DNA from: Fidelibacterota bacterium
Lineage (GTDB): Bacteria; Fidelibacterota; UBA8477; JABMPR01
DNA length: 64,000 nucleotides
Assembly (NCBI GenBank): GCA_021734325.1
Contig: JAIPJF010000004.1
Location: forward strand, 1-64,000
Reading direction: 5' to 3'
This document shows, one piece after another, positions 35,331 to 45,271 of this stretch (its first letter is position 1; the number at the start of each line of letters is the position of its first letter). The notes below the pieces were generated by a model that searched no databases, was not told the DNA's origin, and saw only the letters and a list, made by a program, of their open reading frames with translations. A program made the position numbers and the translations under genes.

Positions 35331-36416
35331 CTAGAGTGGTAGAGAGAGCTGCCCCTGCGGGTCGACGAAATGTGATCCGCCAACACCGAGGAGTCTCACT
35401 GGTTCTCCCGGCAGCCAGTTCATTACCATCAAGCGACTGGCTATACGATATATTTCCTTCCCATCATCAATGGGATCTGAAGCCGTGTGCTGTCGGGTGA
35501 AGGTTGTAAAGTCACCATAGCGCAATTTGATGCTGATCGTGGCAGCCATCAATTTTTTCTTTTTGAGTTCGTCTGCCACTTTATGACTTAGATTTTCAAG
35601 GATATCCAGCAATGCTCGTTGATCATCAATATTTTTTGCAAAGGTTCTCTCTGTGGATACAGACTTGATCTCTCTTTCTTCATGGACCTCTCGATCATCG
35701 ATACCTCTTGCCCATTGACTCATGGCCTGACCCAGTTTGCCAAAGCGTTGGATCAGTTTATCCTCCGAAATCTTTGCCATATCAGCTACTGTATAGATCC
35801 CGTACTTTGCCAGGCGTTCATTTGTCTTGGGACCAATTCCCGGTATCTTTTTCACGGGTAGGGGCGCCAGAAATTGAATCTCGGTTCCAGGTGGGACTAC
35901 CGTAAGCCCCTTGGGCTTTTGAAAATCTGAGGCGATCTTGGCAATCATCTTGTTGGTAGCGATTCCAACGGAACTGGATAATCCGATATCTCGGGAAATC
36001 CGCAGTTGAATTTTTCGTGCGATTTCTGTGGCCTGCACCCACTCATCGATCTCATCACTCAGATCCAGATAGGCCTCGTCAATACTTACCTGCTGAATGA
36101 TGGGAGATTCGGCTCTCAGGATACCCATGATAACCTTTGAGTACATTTTATACATACCATGTTTTGAGGAAATGATGATGAGATCTTTACAGCGCCTGCT
36201 TGCCTCGATCATGGGCATGGCTGAATGGATGCCAAATTTGCGCGCTGGATAAGAGGCGGCCGCTACAACTCCCCGTTCTGCGCTGGCACCTCCTACGACA
36301 ATGGGTTTACCTTCCAGGCTGGGATCCCGGAGGACTTCAACAGCACAAAAAAATGCATCCAGATCGAGATGGAGAATGGCTCTGGGTTTATTGGTATAGG
36401 CCTGATTATTACCCAT
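35331..36416 (-). CDS. dinB: DNA polymerase IV
   Basis: A 361-residue Y-family translesion polymerase. The catalytic carboxylates are Asp18 in HLDLDAFF and Asp113-Glu114 in SIDEAYLD. ASYPARKFGIHSAMP, the HhH segment IPGIGPKTNERLAKYGI and a C-terminal little-finger domain follow. The final beta-clamp peptide is perhaps GQLSLPL. It copies past damaged bases at the cost of fidelity. Other damage-tolerance genes in the window are tag and alkD, in separate transcription units. Confidence 0.96.
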   Translation of the reverse strand: MGNNQAYTNKPRAILHLDLDAFFCAVEVLRDPSLEGKPIVVGGASAERGVVAAASYPARKFGIHSAMPMIEASRRCKDLIIISSKHGMYKMYSKVIMGILRAESPIIQQVSIDEAYLDLSDEIDEWVQATEIARKIQLRISRDIGLSSSVGIATNKMIAKIASDFQKPKGLTVVPPGTEIQFLAPLPVKKIPGIGPKTNERLAKYGIYTVADMAKISEDKLIQRFGKLGQAMSQWARGIDDREVHEEREIKSVSTERTFAKNIDDQRALLDILENLSHKVADELKKKKLMAATISIKLRYGDFTTFTRQHTASDPIDDGKEIYRIASRLMVMNWLPGEPVRLLGVGGSHFVDPQGQLSLPL

Positions 36417-36441
36417 TTATGGGATGACAGGGAACTTCATT

Positions 36442-37809
36442 TTATTTAAAACTCATGTTCAGGGATAGAGCCGGGATCAGACCAGGCTTGTGGTCAGACC
36501 TTGAGACTGCCATGGCAGCCGGGTTCAGGGATATTTTTGTTGAACTTGTATGGGCAAGGGCACCATCTGGTTTCACATCCAATATTTTTCGAGTCAACCA
36601 GGTGCCAGTCCCATATCCTGCCAGGGCGAAAGCGAGCATGGGTTTATCTTGTATATCCAACAAAATTGCTGTGCCAAAACCAAAGGCTGTGCCGGACGCG
36701 GAACCGAGAAGCATCAGGGTTGATTGACCAAAACTGTAATCTTCATCTGCGATCCAGCGATCGTACGCAAAGACGCTCCCTATAGCTCCCAGCGAGCTCA
36801 CCAGAACTTCTTCGGCATCAAGACTATCCAGAAATAAACTCTGTAGCATCATGGTATTAAAGAAGCCAAATCCCCAGCCTTGTGTGAGCATGAGTGCATC
36901 CCCGAAGGTGTACTGCTTGTCTCGAATCAGACGTTGCCCGGCCCAAATACCAACGGGATAAGCCATTAATTCCACGATAGTCTTCTGCTTTTCCCAATCA
37001 GCCACCCGTTTATCATAATCAGTCCAGGCCGCTTCATCATAGTTGCCCCAAATATCCCAACTGTCTACTGGCTCTTCCGGTGCCTCGTTGAGTACGCTAT
37101 GGGCCGCTCTGGCTGTGATTCCAGCCACACCTGTCCACATGGTCCAGGCCCAGGCCTGACCATTGCTTGGCTGGTACTGGTCGAAAAGGCGTTCTCCTCC
37201 ATAGAGACCAGCCGGAACGGACCCCATCAAGACCCAGGCCCACAAAGTCTCCCGATCATCTCCCTCATCTGCATAGAGATCCAGAATCTGATTGATACCC
37301 GCACCATAACGTAGACCCAGAAGTGATCCATAACGCATCATCTGTGCCCGGGCGTGGGACATTTCCATATTTTTTGTGTATTTATAGGTCAGATAAAAAG
37401 CGCTCCCCATGGAGATCATTTCACTTCCCACATACCAGCGCCCGTCCTCAGCGTTGAGTACATACGGAACCGCCCAGCCATAGAGTCCTGAGCCAATGAC
37501 AATATTTTGCAGGACCAGGGGCCAGCGCCCGGACTGATCCAGATCTTTCGCTGTTATGGTTTTGGGAGGTATTGGAGTCCGCCCTTTTCCCCATTGTGCC
37601 TCCCACACATTGACGCTGTCTGGGGGTAGCTTGAGGTTCTCTGAAAAAACATTCATGAGCATTCGTTCTTCATCCGTGATCTTGCCGTCACGCATGGCAG
37701 TTTCCCAGGCTGATTTGTATGTGGACTGATTTCTCAGTGAATCTGGCTGTTGAGCAGAGACTATTGTGATCAGGGTGAGCAGGATCGAAGCATGCAGGTT
37801 TACTTTCAT
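36442..37809 (-). CDS. Exported membrane-associated protein of unknown function
   Basis: A protein of 455 residues whose family I do not recognise. The start MKVNLHASI has the strong GGGAGG box five bases upstream and gives a clean signal peptide ending VSAQQ, so I prefer it to an ATG 33 bases earlier. Residues of about 30-60 (AMRDGKITDEERMLMNVFSEN) look like an EF-hand/TerB-like helix pair. The rest has many glycine-rich hydrophobic segments (IVIGSGLYGWAVPYVL, FGFGTAILLDI), which suggests several membrane-spanning or membrane-packed helices. It is divergent from the outer membrane protein at 37941. Confidence 0.75.
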   Translation of the reverse strand: MKVNLHASILLTLITIVSAQQPDSLRNQSTYKSAWETAMRDGKITDEERMLMNVFSENLKLPPDSVNVWEAQWGKGRTPIPPKTITAKDLDQSGRWPLVLQNIVIGSGLYGWAVPYVLNAEDGRWYVGSEMISMGSAFYLTYKYTKNMEMSHARAQMMRYGSLLGLRYGAGINQILDLYADEGDDRETLWAWVLMGSVPAGLYGGERLFDQYQPSNGQAWAWTMWTGVAGITARAAHSVLNEAPEEPVDSWDIWGNYDEAAWTDYDKRVADWEKQKTIVELMAYPVGIWAGQRLIRDKQYTFGDALMLTQGWGFGFFNTMMLQSLFLDSLDAEEVLVSSLGAIGSVFAYDRWIADEDYSFGQSTLMLLGSASGTAFGFGTAILLDIQDKPMLAFALAGYGTGTWLTRKILDVKPDGALAHTSSTKISLNPAAMAVSRSDHKPGLIPALSLNMSFK

Positions 37810-37940
37810 TTTTGCCTCCCGGCTAGAGCAGAATTTAAACAACCAAACTCGCTAAGCGAAGCAGTTTATTTAATTTGCAAATGAGACTGATTCGCATTAT
37901 ATAATATGCGTTGACAAATAATAATATAAGGACAAAATAA

Positions 37941-38639
37941 ATGAATCTCCGTTTTTTAATACTCTCCGCTCTCCTGCTTCTGGGATCACAAATCCACGCC
38001 GATGGTCGCCGCTATGTCTGGACCTATGAATATCAAACACTGCCTCGAGGTCAGGCAGAATTGGAAAGCTATACGCGGTTTGATCAGATGGGTACTGATT
38101 CCGGCCGAATAGCTGAAACAACCTTACTATATGAGTATGAAATAGGCATGAATAGTCGTTTTGATGTCGGGATCTACCAACAATTCAAGCAGTCCCTTGA
38201 GTCAGCAATAAGTTATGAAGGCTTTAAACTGCGTCTGCGCTATCGATTTGGTGAAAAGGGTCAATGGTTACTGGATCCTTTGCTCTATCTGGAATACAAA
38301 GGGAGGGGAAGCTTTGAAAAAAACACCCTTGAGGCGAAGCTCATCCTCGCTCGCGATTTTAACCGTTTCAATCTTTCCCTTAATCCAGTGGTAGAATATG
38401 AGTTTAGTGACGATCATCCTGAACTGGAATTTGAATACGCTGCAGGAATAAGCTACCGACTTCACTCGCTTCTGTCCCTGGGGATTGAAGCCAAAGGTGA
38501 TGATGAAGAATTTTTCTGGGGTCCTACCCTATCACACGGAAAAGAAAATATGTGGTTTGCAATTGGATTTCTTAGTCCGGCGTCCAGTAGCAGTCTTGTA
38601 GACCGCAAAATTCAATTTATTATCGGTTTGGGACTCTAG
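37941..38639 (+). CDS. Probable outer membrane beta-barrel protein
   Basis: A 232-residue protein with signal peptide (residues 1-20, cut after HADG). The body is made of alternating strands with aromatic girdles, for example FKLRLRYRFGEKGQWLLDPLLY and FNRFNLSLNPVVEYEF, paired with acidic turns (DDHPELEFEY, KGDDEEFFW), typical of eight- to twelve-strand barrels. Function unknown. Its TAG stop shares a CTAG with the stop of the convergent trmO. The 131-bp gap upstream holds TTGCAA and TATAAT boxes (37875-37880 and 37900-37905, 19-bp spacing) and a CGCAT/ATGCG inverted repeat. Confidence 0.72.
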   Translation: MNLRFLILSALLLLGSQIHADGRRYVWTYEYQTLPRGQAELESYTRFDQMGTDSGRIAETTLLYEYEIGMNSRFDVGIYQQFKQSLESAISYEGFKLRLRYRFGEKGQWLLDPLLYLEYKGRGSFEKNTLEAKLILARDFNRFNLSLNPVVEYEFSDDHPELEFEYAAGISYRLHSLLSLGIEAKGDDEEFFWGPTLSHGKENMWFAIGFLSPASSSSLVDRKIQFIIGLGL

Positions 38640-39094
38640 CTTTTCGACCAGTAGTTTCGCATGAGTTCGGAGACCCATTCGGGTTGTGTGGTATCTTCTG
38701 GCAAAAACTCTTTAAAAACTGGTTTAATGTCCAGCACGGGCGTGCCATTTGCTGCGTCCAGACCCTGAACTGTAATGGTTCGCTCCGATACCTGGAGCAG
38801 GCGCACGGTTGTCATGCCGAGGGGATTGGGATGATGGGCAGACCTCTGAGCAAGTAGACCCAGCTCAGGCCATTTGGGATTATTTCTGGGTGAGCGAGTT
38901 GGTGGATCTGTGCGACCTTCAGGAAGCAGATGGAAATAGAACAGAATTTCGACATGGGAGAAAGTATCAAGTCCTTTCAGAAGATCGGCTGACAGATCCC
39001 CAACTAACGTGATCTCGGAAACCACCCCTCCCCAGCTATCATCCTCCAGGGTGTCCCGGTCATTGGTGACGATGGCTATCGTTGACAGCTCCAC
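38636..39094 (-). CDS. trmO: tRNA N6-threonylcarbamoyladenosine methyltransferase (TrmO/YaeB family)
   Basis: A 152-residue UPF0066/TrmO-type SAM-dependent enzyme. FSHVEILFYFH, the substrate segment PRNNPKWPELGLLAQRSAHHPNPLGMT (pattern at about 82-108), LQGLDAANGTPVLDIKP and a C-terminal W-x-SE motif are diagnostic. In E. coli TrmO methylates t6A37 in tRNA-Thr; archaeal and environmental members may act on other substrates. Here it is shorter than E. coli TrmO (235), having only the catalytic beta-barrel domain. It lies 17 bases downstream of the aminopeptidase gene. Confidence 0.88.
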   Translation of the reverse strand: MELSTIAIVTNDRDTLEDDSWGGVVSEITLVGDLSADLLKGLDTFSHVEILFYFHLLPEGRTDPPTRSPRNNPKWPELGLLAQRSAHHPNPLGMTTVRLLQVSERTITVQGLDAANGTPVLDIKPVFKEFLPEDTTQPEWVSELMRNYWSKS

Positions 39095-39111
39095 AATCGC
39101 TTGCGCCTGCC

Positions 39112-41070
39112 CTATCTTACTAAAAGCAATTTAATGACTGCAGACCTGGGTCCAGACTCCAATTTGCAGAAGTACACGCCAGCCGCCATTGCATTCCCAA
39201 AACGATCCGTGCTATTCCACACAATCTGGTGTTGGCCCGCTTCTTGTTTTGAGTTGACCAATTCCAGAAGTTCATTCCCTTTAATGTCGATGATACTTAT
39301 TCGAGTTTGTTCGGGCTCTTCCAAACTGTAATCAATCCTTGTTGATGGATTAAACGGGTTGGGATAGTTTTGTTTGAGCTTGAAGCTTGATGGTGCGACC
39401 TGATCCTCATCATTTACACCAACGACATAGGTGGTTGTATTTAGCAGCCAATCATCTGGATCCAGGACTAAACCTGTAACTTTTTCGCCATCAGGAAGTT
39501 GCAGATAAAACTGCATATCCTTTTGATCGATCATCAAGACAGTATCAATGACTAAGTTCGTGGTTGTAACACGAAAATCAACTGGCATATCAAAGACCGT
39601 ACTGGTCTGTGTGGTTTCAATGAGTAATTCTGTATCGCTCTGTGCCCAATAGACAGCGTATTGGGGGAACAAAGAACCATAGATCCACTGCTGGAAAAAG
39701 TTATCCAGCGACCTGCCGCTGACTTCCTCACAAACCGATTTAAATTGCTCCGTTGTAGCTGTCTTATGTTTGATTTCAGGGTCATCAGCATAGGTCTGCA
39801 GGATTTCAAAAAAACTCTCGTCGCCTACAACATGGCGAAGCATATGCAAAACATAGGCTGCTTTTGCATAGGATAGACTCCAGTAAAAAATATTGTCGAC
39901 TTCTGGATTCTCAACATAGATGGTACCATTGCCAAAATATTCGAAGCTTTTAATTTTCGTCTTATATCCAGAAGGACCATATTTGCGCTCCCACCAAAGA
40001 GCTTCCGCATAAGTGGCAAAACCTTCATTCAACCAGATGTCATTATAGGTATCACAGGTGATCATATCACCAAACCACATATGAGCAAGTTCGTGAGCCA
40101 CGCGCCGCTCAGTCGGATCTCCCATCGATGTAAGCGTCTGGTGCTCCATACCATAATTTTCGCCCCATTCTGCGTGACCATATTTTTCATCCATAAATGG
40201 GTATGGTCCAAACTGTTCCTCATAAAGCGTGAGCATTTCCGGCAGGAGACGATAGTTAGTCGCCATATAGGATGGACTCGGGTTCTCCGGAGGTGAATAT
40301 GTGTAAAATTTGATCGGAAGCGAATCCTGGTCTGCACTCACCCAGGTCATTCCCCATTCATAGAAATCATAGATGGACAGTGACACCAGATAGGTGGCAA
40401 TAGGATGACCGACATGCCAGTGCCAAGTTTTAGTATTATTCCCATTATCGATGGTAGACATGAGCTTCCCATTGGATGCTACGGTATAAACATCATTAAA
40501 AGTAACAAAAATATCCACAGAGTCCGCCTTATCCCTGGGATAATCCACGCATGGCCACCAGTCTCTGGCATCATAGGGTTGTGAGTTTGTATAAACACCC
40601 ATTCGTGCCGTATCCCAGTTGAATCCCTGGTCGTTTCGACGCGTTGCAGAAGTTGTCCATGCTTTCACAAACACCGATATCTTCTGCCCTACCATCACAA
40701 CGTCAGTTAACGGGATTCTCAAAAGATCCTGGCTGTGAGTATAATCCACTGTATCACCATCCAGTGTCACGAGCGTGACGGTGATATCCCCAACTCCGAG
40801 ATTGTCTGTTGAATAATCAAGCTCAATTGCACTCAAGCTGGAATCAAGAACGGTGAGTTTAATTGTATATTCATTTCTCATGGTTCGGTTGAAGATATTC
40901 ATATCAAAATTCAGTCGATAGTAATTAATATCGATTTTGTTCTGCTCACTGCTCGGAAACATCTGATGGCTGAGAAAACTTCCATCATGGGCATGTCCGC
41001 ATGGTTTTTCCTCTTCAGTAAATGCCCAGACATTAGCAGCTATCACCAGCAGTATGATTAACTTTTTCAT
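39112..41070 (-). CDS. Secreted M1-family aminopeptidase with C-terminal sorting domain
   Basis: A 652-residue exported metallopeptidase. A signal peptide (1-16) is followed by the M1 N-terminal beta domain, the exopeptidase motif in the form YGMEHQTL (GAMEN-like with N to H), zinc site HELAH (about 322-326) and the third ligand Glu in [14 protein letters not shown]. The C-terminus (about 565-652) is a FlgD-like/Por-type sorting domain with [22 protein letters not shown], and AAGVYFCKL. Such domains direct export by type IX-like systems or bind the surface; the enzyme would then digest peptides outside the cell. Overlaps alkD by four bases. Confidence 0.93.
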   Translation of the reverse strand: MKKLIILLVIAANVWAFTEEEKPCGHAHDGSFLSHQMFPSSEQNKIDINYYRLNFDMNIFNRTMRNEYTIKLTVLDSSLSAIELDYSTDNLGVGDITVTLVTLDGDTVDYTHSQDLLRIPLTDVVMVGQKISVFVKAWTTSATRRNDQGFNWDTARMGVYTNSQPYDARDWWPCVDYPRDKADSVDIFVTFNDVYTVASNGKLMSTIDNGNNTKTWHWHVGHPIATYLVSLSIYDFYEWGMTWVSADQDSLPIKFYTYSPPENPSPSYMATNYRLLPEMLTLYEEQFGPYPFMDEKYGHAEWGENYGMEHQTLTSMGDPTERRVAHELAHMWFGDMITCDTYNDIWLNEGFATYAEALWWERKYGPSGYKTKIKSFEYFGNGTIYVENPEVDNIFYWSLSYAKAAYVLHMLRHVVGDESFFEILQTYADDPEIKHKTATTEQFKSVCEEVSGRSLDNFFQQWIYGSLFPQYAVYWAQSDTELLIETTQTSTVFDMPVDFRVTTTNLVIDTVLMIDQKDMQFYLQLPDGEKVTGLVLDPDDWLLNTTTYVVGVNDEDQVAPSSFKLKQNYPNPFNPSTRIDYSLEEPEQTRISIIDIKGNELLELVNSKQEAGQHQIVWNSTDRFGNAMAAGVYFCKLESGPRSAVIKLLLVR

Positions 41071-41783
41071 TCTCCAATTTCTCCCTTTAAATAGCTTTGC
41101 CTGAGTTCTTCAGGGAACCTTTCGATTGCATACCGCAACATGGTACGCGGCATCTCTTTATAATGTCTATGTAAAAATTGTTCTTCAACTGACTGGCTTC
41201 TGTTACCAACTTCGCGAAGCATCCAGCCTACAGCCTTGTGGATCAGGTCTTCTTTGTCATTCAGTAATATTTCTGAAATCTCCAAGGTAGATTTGAAGTC
41301 ATGGTGACGAATAAAATAAAAGCTGGCAATGATGGCAATCCGTCGTTCCCACAGATTCTTTGATCTGGCCAGCTCAAGAAGAGGAGACCGTTCCTTGTTG
41401 AATAGATACTGCCCAACGATCTGAAGCGCGGAAGAGTCAACCAGATCCCAATTATTGATATATGCAACATGGGCGAGATATTCGTCATATATTTGAGATC
41501 TTCCCTGATCATCTGCTTTTTGGAATAGCTCGACAAGTAAATAGAGTGCCAGGAGTCTTGCTTCGTGATACTGCGAATGCAAGACTTCAAGCACATCCTC
41601 AAGCCACGCATCTCTGTACTTCTTGGCAAAGGCACGTAAAACCGGGACACGGACACCAAGAAATTTGTCTCCCTCACCATATTCGCCTTTGGCAGTCTTA
41701 AAGAAACGTTGCAGGTTCGCCGCTTGGGCAGGATCACCCAGGTTTTGAAGTTCGTTAATTATCTCCGTGCTCAGCTCTGACAC
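41067..41783 (-). CDS. alkD: DNA alkylation repair protein (AlkD-like HEAT repeats)
   Basis: A 238-residue all-helical ALK/HEAT-repeat glycosylase-type protein, similar in length to Bacillus AlkD (237). Recognisable blocks: [36 protein letters not shown] (the WDLVD signature with the catalytic Asp), [14 protein letters not shown] and [15 protein letters not shown]. AlkD removes N3/N7-alkylated purines. I place the start at the GTG (41783) with GGAGAGG eight bases upstream; an ATG at 41861 would overlap the upstream HAD gene by 47 bases and lacks support from family length. Confidence 0.9.
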   Translation of the reverse strand: MSELSTEIINELQNLGDPAQAANLQRFFKTAKGEYGEGDKFLGVRVPVLRAFAKKYRDAWLEDVLEVLHSQYHEARLLALYLLVELFQKADDQGRSQIYDEYLAHVAYINNWDLVDSSALQIVGQYLFNKERSPLLELARSKNLWERRIAIIASFYFIRHHDFKSTLEISEILLNDKEDLIHKAVGWMLREVGNRSQSVEEQFLHRHYKEMPRTMLRYAIERFPEELRQSYLKGEIGE

Positions 41784-41814
41784 GTCAAATACCTCTCCAA
41801 TATGATGATGATAC

Positions 41815-42498
41815 TCAGCCAGTTTCTGGTTCCAGTTCAGACCATCCCTTCTTTTCAGCATGCCGAATAAGTGAAGGTGAAGGATTTACAATAATAGGAT
41901 GGCCCACACGGGCTAAAATGGGAATATCCAAATGTGAGTTTCCATAGGCAAACGACCGAGATAGATCAATGCCGTGCTCTTTCGCCAGATCGATGGCAAG
42001 ATCCACCTTCGTGGAACCGACACAAACTGGACCCTGTGAGCGACCCGTAAGGAGACCATCTACTCCAGTTTCAAGGTGGGTGCAAAGGAGGTGGTCAATT
42101 CCCAAATCCCGCATGACAGGCTCCAGGTAATAGTCAATTGAACCCGTGACCAGAATGGTCTTGTGTCCCTGAGCCTGGTGCCAGCGTAGCTTCTCAAGGA
42201 CAGCGGGAGACAAATTCGGCTTGAGATACTCCTGATAGAAATCTTCGGCTGATTCCATAAAAGGTTGAATGGATCGACCACGATAAAAGCCCAGCATGGC
42301 CTTGGCAACCGTTTGTTCATCGACAAAGCGGAATTTCATCAAGAACATCACCAGGATCATTTTCAACATGAACGGTCTGGTGATATATCCCTGTGCACGG
42401 AGGACCTTGAATCCGATGCCGGCACTATCAATTGCCAGCAGCGTTTCATCAAAATCGAAAAAGGCGGCGATACTATTATGTTGGTTCACTGGTTTCAT
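41815..42498 (-). CDS. HAD-superfamily IB phosphatase
   Basis: A 227-residue HAD hydrolase of the subfamily IB (PSP-like) type. Motif I FFDFDETLL, motif II ILVTGSID, and motif III AYGNSHLDIPIL. A helical cap insert (about 30-100) follows motif I. Related to phosphoserine phosphatase-like enzymes that act on lipids or small phosphates; no membrane helices apart from a hydrophobic cap helix (LKMILVMFLMKF). The start MKPVNQHN (42498) is preferred as it places motif I near the N-terminus; upstream ATGs at 42519 and 42597 add residues unlike the family. No good ribosome-binding site is visible. Confidence 0.8.
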   Translation of the reverse strand: MKPVNQHNSIAAFFDFDETLLAIDSAGIGFKVLRAQGYITRPFMLKMILVMFLMKFRFVDEQTVAKAMLGFYRGRSIQPFMESAEDFYQEYLKPNLSPAVLEKLRWHQAQGHKTILVTGSIDYYLEPVMRDLGIDHLLCTHLETGVDGLLTGRSQGPVCVGSTKVDLAIDLAKEHGIDLSRSFAYGNSHLDIPILARVGHPIIVNPSPSLIRHAEKKGWSELEPETG

Positions 42499-42605
42499 CT
42501 GACGTGAATAAACTATCATGAACGGGAAAAGCAAAAAGCTGTTTTTGGGTCTGTAAGGATTACTTAAAAAAAATTTGTTAGTTAATAAAACATACATACT
42601 ATCTC

Positions 42606-42634
42606 TTGTTTTACTTGTCTAGACATGTTATCAT
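42606..42634 (+). promoter_or_regulatory. Promoter with GntR/HutC-type operator before pta
   Basis: TTGTTT (42606-42611) and TATCAT (42629-42634) are separated by exactly 17 bases. The spacer is filled by a 16-bp near-perfect palindrome (42613-42628, core TGTCTAGACA). HutC-subfamily regulators such as DasR/NagR bind TGGTCTAGACCA-like sites, and a HutC-type regulator gene lies three genes downstream. Repression by blocking RNA polymerase is the natural reading. Confidence 0.8.
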
Positions 42635-42661
42635 TTCTCTTTAACAAAAATCAAGGACCGA

Positions 42662-43651
42662 ATGATGGATATTGTTCAGGAATTCATTGAAAAAGCCCAG
42701 TCAAGACCTGCCCGTATCGTTTATCCAGAAGCGCATGATCCAAGGATACTTGAAGCCGCCGTTAGGGTTCAAGAACTGGATATCGCCAAGCCTATCCTGG
42801 TCGGGGATATTGCAGCGATCAAGTCTCTGGCTGCAGAGATCGGTATAGAGCTCGCAGGTATAGAAACTATCGACAGTAGGCAGGATGCCCGCTTAGCATC
42901 TTATACCAGCGCCTATGCAAACAAACGAGACATGCGCGAAGCCATCGCATCGAAATTGGTTCGGAAACCGCTTTCCTTTGGCGGGATGATGGTTGCCCAG
43001 GGTGATGCAGATGGTATGGTAGCCGGAGTTGCTACAGCGACCAGTATTGTCATTCAAACAGCAACACTCACCGTGGGATTTCAGCAGGGTCTGTCAACCC
43101 CAAGCAGTTTTTTCATCATGATCGTTCCCAGATTTCAAAAGGAACAGGACAAGGTATTCATTTTCGCTGATTCTGCCGTTAATATTCAGCCGACTGCCCA
43201 GCAACTTGCTGAAATTGCCATTGCTTCAGGGAGCAACGCCAGGGCTCTTCTAGGTATCGAGCCAAAAATTGCCTTCCTTTCCTTCTCCACCAAAGGCTCC
43301 GCTGCCCATGCCGATGCAGACAAAGTTTTAGAGGCACTGGAGATTGCCAGGGGAATCAGACCTGAATTCCATATGGACGGCGAACTTCAGCTGGATGCTG
43401 CCATCATTCCCTCGGTTGCTGCAAAAAAAGTGACCGAGAGCTCTGTTGCCGGAGCGGCCAATGTTCTGATCTTTCCAGATCTGGACGCTGGGAATATCGG
43501 GTATAAACTTGTTCAATACATGGCTGGAGCCAAGGCAATCGGACCCATTCTCCAGGGCTTTGCAAAACCCGTCAACGATATGAGCAGAGGGGCCAGCGTG
43601 GATGACCTGGTTGCTGTCTCTGCCATTACCTCAGTTCAGGCCAAGGGGTGA
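42662..43651 (+). CDS. pta: Phosphate acetyltransferase
   Basis: A 329-residue short-form Pta (PTA_PTB family): acetyl-CoA + phosphate to acetyl phosphate + CoA. IVYPEAHDPRILEAA at the N-terminus, the conserved SGSNARALLGIEPK region, MLSFSTKGSA-like AFLSFSTKGSA, and the C-terminal VLIFPDLDAGNIGYKLVQ with GPILQGFAKPVNDMSRG are diagnostic. It is first in the operon with ackA and so gives acetate and ATP by substrate-level phosphorylation. The ATG at 42662 and another at 42665 are both usable. Confidence 0.96.
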   Translation: MMDIVQEFIEKAQSRPARIVYPEAHDPRILEAAVRVQELDIAKPILVGDIAAIKSLAAEIGIELAGIETIDSRQDARLASYTSAYANKRDMREAIASKLVRKPLSFGGMMVAQGDADGMVAGVATATSIVIQTATLTVGFQQGLSTPSSFFIMIVPRFQKEQDKVFIFADSAVNIQPTAQQLAEIAIASGSNARALLGIEPKIAFLSFSTKGSAAHADADKVLEALEIARGIRPEFHMDGELQLDAAIIPSVAAKKVTESSVAGAANVLIFPDLDAGNIGYKLVQYMAGAKAIGPILQGFAKPVNDMSRGASVDDLVAVSAITSVQAKG

Positions 43652-43675
43652 TCAATAATTTTTCACATAAGATCT

Positions 43676-43760
43676 CTGACGCGCAGAGAAGAAATGCACT
43701 CACGGGAGTCTCCTTCGCATTAGCCTATCCAGTCTATCTCTGCGCCTCAGTTTTCTTTCT
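43676..43760 (+). promoter_or_regulatory. Long inverted repeat between pta and ackA
   Basis: The 14-base arms CTGACGCGCAGAGA (43676-43689) and TCTCTGCGCCTCAG (43737-43750) pair with one mismatch over a 47-base loop and are followed by TTTTCTTTCT. It could attenuate, process or partly terminate the pta-ackA transcript, or be a palindromic intergenic repeat. Confidence 0.55.
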
Positions 43761-43800
43761 CAGTAAGCATCAATACCAATTCATCAAAATGGATCGATAA

Positions 43801-44991
43801 ATGAAAGTACTTGTCTTCAATTGTGGTAGTTCATCCATCAAATTCAAGCTTTTCGCAATGCCTGAGGAGAGCGTTCTTGCCGAAGGTCTTGTTCAACGGG
43901 TGGGGAACCTGGATGCGTCTGCCTTCATGAAGACTCCTGGCGGAAAAATAGAGCTTGAACAGGCTCTTGAGGATTATCCTGCTGGCTTTGCCATGATCAA
44001 ATCCATGTTGCTTGACCCTGACAAGGGTGCCCTGAAAGTTCTTTCCGAAGTGGGTGCCATTGGTCATCGGGTTGTTCACGGTGGTGAATCTTTTAGTGGA
44101 TCCATGCATATTGATGACCAGCTGGAGCGTGGGATCGAGGCAGTTTTTGAATTGGCCCCTCTTCATAATCCACCAAATCTGACGGGAATTCAAGAATCCA
44201 GGCACATGTTTGGCGACATCCCCCAGGTGGCCTGTTTTGACACCGCTTTTCATCACTCTATTCCGGAAACCGCCTATCGTTACGCGATCCCTGAATCATT
44301 TTATACAGATCTGCATATCAGACGCTATGGCTTTCATGGTATGTCCCACCAATTCGTCGCTCGGAAGACTGCCGAGATGATGGGTAAATATAAATACAGT
44401 GTCAACCTGATCACCTGTCATCTGGGTAATGGAAGTTCTGTGACCGCCATCAGAGAAGGTCATTCTGTAGACACCAGCATGGGTCTTACCCCCCTGGAGG
44501 GACTGGTCATGGGCACGCGATCCGGAGATTTAGACCCCGGCATCATCTTTTACCTTCATAGAAAGGGATACGATACTGAGAGTCTGGACACGCTCCTGAA
44601 TAAAAAATCAGGTCTTCTCGGTCTTTCCAACTCATCCAACGATGTCCGTGATCTGGAATCTAAAGCTGCCGCGGGAGACAGTAAAGCTGCCCTGGCTCTG
44701 GATATTTTTGCTTATCGGATAAAAAAATACATCGGTGCCTACGTGGCTGTATTGAATCATGTTGACGCCATCATCTTTACCGGCGGTATTGGGGAGAATG
44801 GCGCCACCATGCGGGCCAGGATCCTGGAAGAAATGAATGAGCTGGGGATCATCCTGGATCAAGAAAAGAATGAGTCACACATTGGGATTGCCGGAGAAAT
44901 TCAGGCTAGCGATTCACGGATCAAAATTTTTGTTGTCCCAACGAACGAGGAATTGGCCATCGCCCGGGATACCTATCGAATGACCTCATAA
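43801..44991 (+). CDS. ackA: Acetate kinase
   Basis: A 396-residue ASKHA-fold kinase: acetyl phosphate + ADP to acetate + ATP. N-terminal VFNCGSSSIKFKLF, GHRVVHGGE, CFDTAFHHSIPE, RRYGFHGMSHQFVA, CHLGNGSSVTAI and TGGIGENG are all present in the right order. With Pta it forms the acetate branch and yields ATP under low-oxygen conditions. 149 bp separate it from pta. Confidence 0.97.
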   Translation: MKVLVFNCGSSSIKFKLFAMPEESVLAEGLVQRVGNLDASAFMKTPGGKIELEQALEDYPAGFAMIKSMLLDPDKGALKVLSEVGAIGHRVVHGGESFSGSMHIDDQLERGIEAVFELAPLHNPPNLTGIQESRHMFGDIPQVACFDTAFHHSIPETAYRYAIPESFYTDLHIRRYGFHGMSHQFVARKTAEMMGKYKYSVNLITCHLGNGSSVTAIREGHSVDTSMGLTPLEGLVMGTRSGDLDPGIIFYLHRKGYDTESLDTLLNKKSGLLGLSNSSNDVRDLESKAAAGDSKAALALDIFAYRIKKYIGAYVAVLNHVDAIIFTGGIGENGATMRARILEEMNELGIILDQEKNESHIGIAGEIQASDSRIKIFVVPTNEELAIARDTYRMTS

Positions 44992-45025
44992 GCAAGAATT
45001 TGAACATATTTAAAAGGAGCATTAT

Positions 45026-45265
45026 ATGTCAACCCTAGATAGAATCAAATCAGTTTGTGTAGAACTGTTGAAAGTTGAAGCTGGTCGAGTCCAGGATAGC
45101 TCACGCTTTGTTGAAGATCTTGGAGCTGACTCCATGCAGTCCATCGAGCTGGTTGCAGCTTTTGAAGAAGAATTTGATATTGAGATGGATGAAGATGCTG
45201 CGTTGGGTGTAAAGACCGTTGCTGATGCGGTTACCTTTATCGACAGGGTCATCGCCGAGGGTTAA
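45026..45265 (+). CDS. Acyl carrier protein
   Basis: A 79-residue acidic four-helix carrier. The phosphopantetheine attachment serine is Ser36 in GADSMQSIEL (DSM instead of the common DSL). Its position after ackA and before a GntR regulator, not next to fab genes, suggests either a second ACP or a dedicated carrier for the DUF4954 protein. An AAAGGAG box precedes the ATG. Confidence 0.93.
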   Translation: MSTLDRIKSVCVELLKVEAGRVQDSSRFVEDLGADSMQSIELVAAFEEEFDIEMDEDAALGVKTVADAVTFIDRVIAEG

Positions 45266-45271
45266 TCCTCC

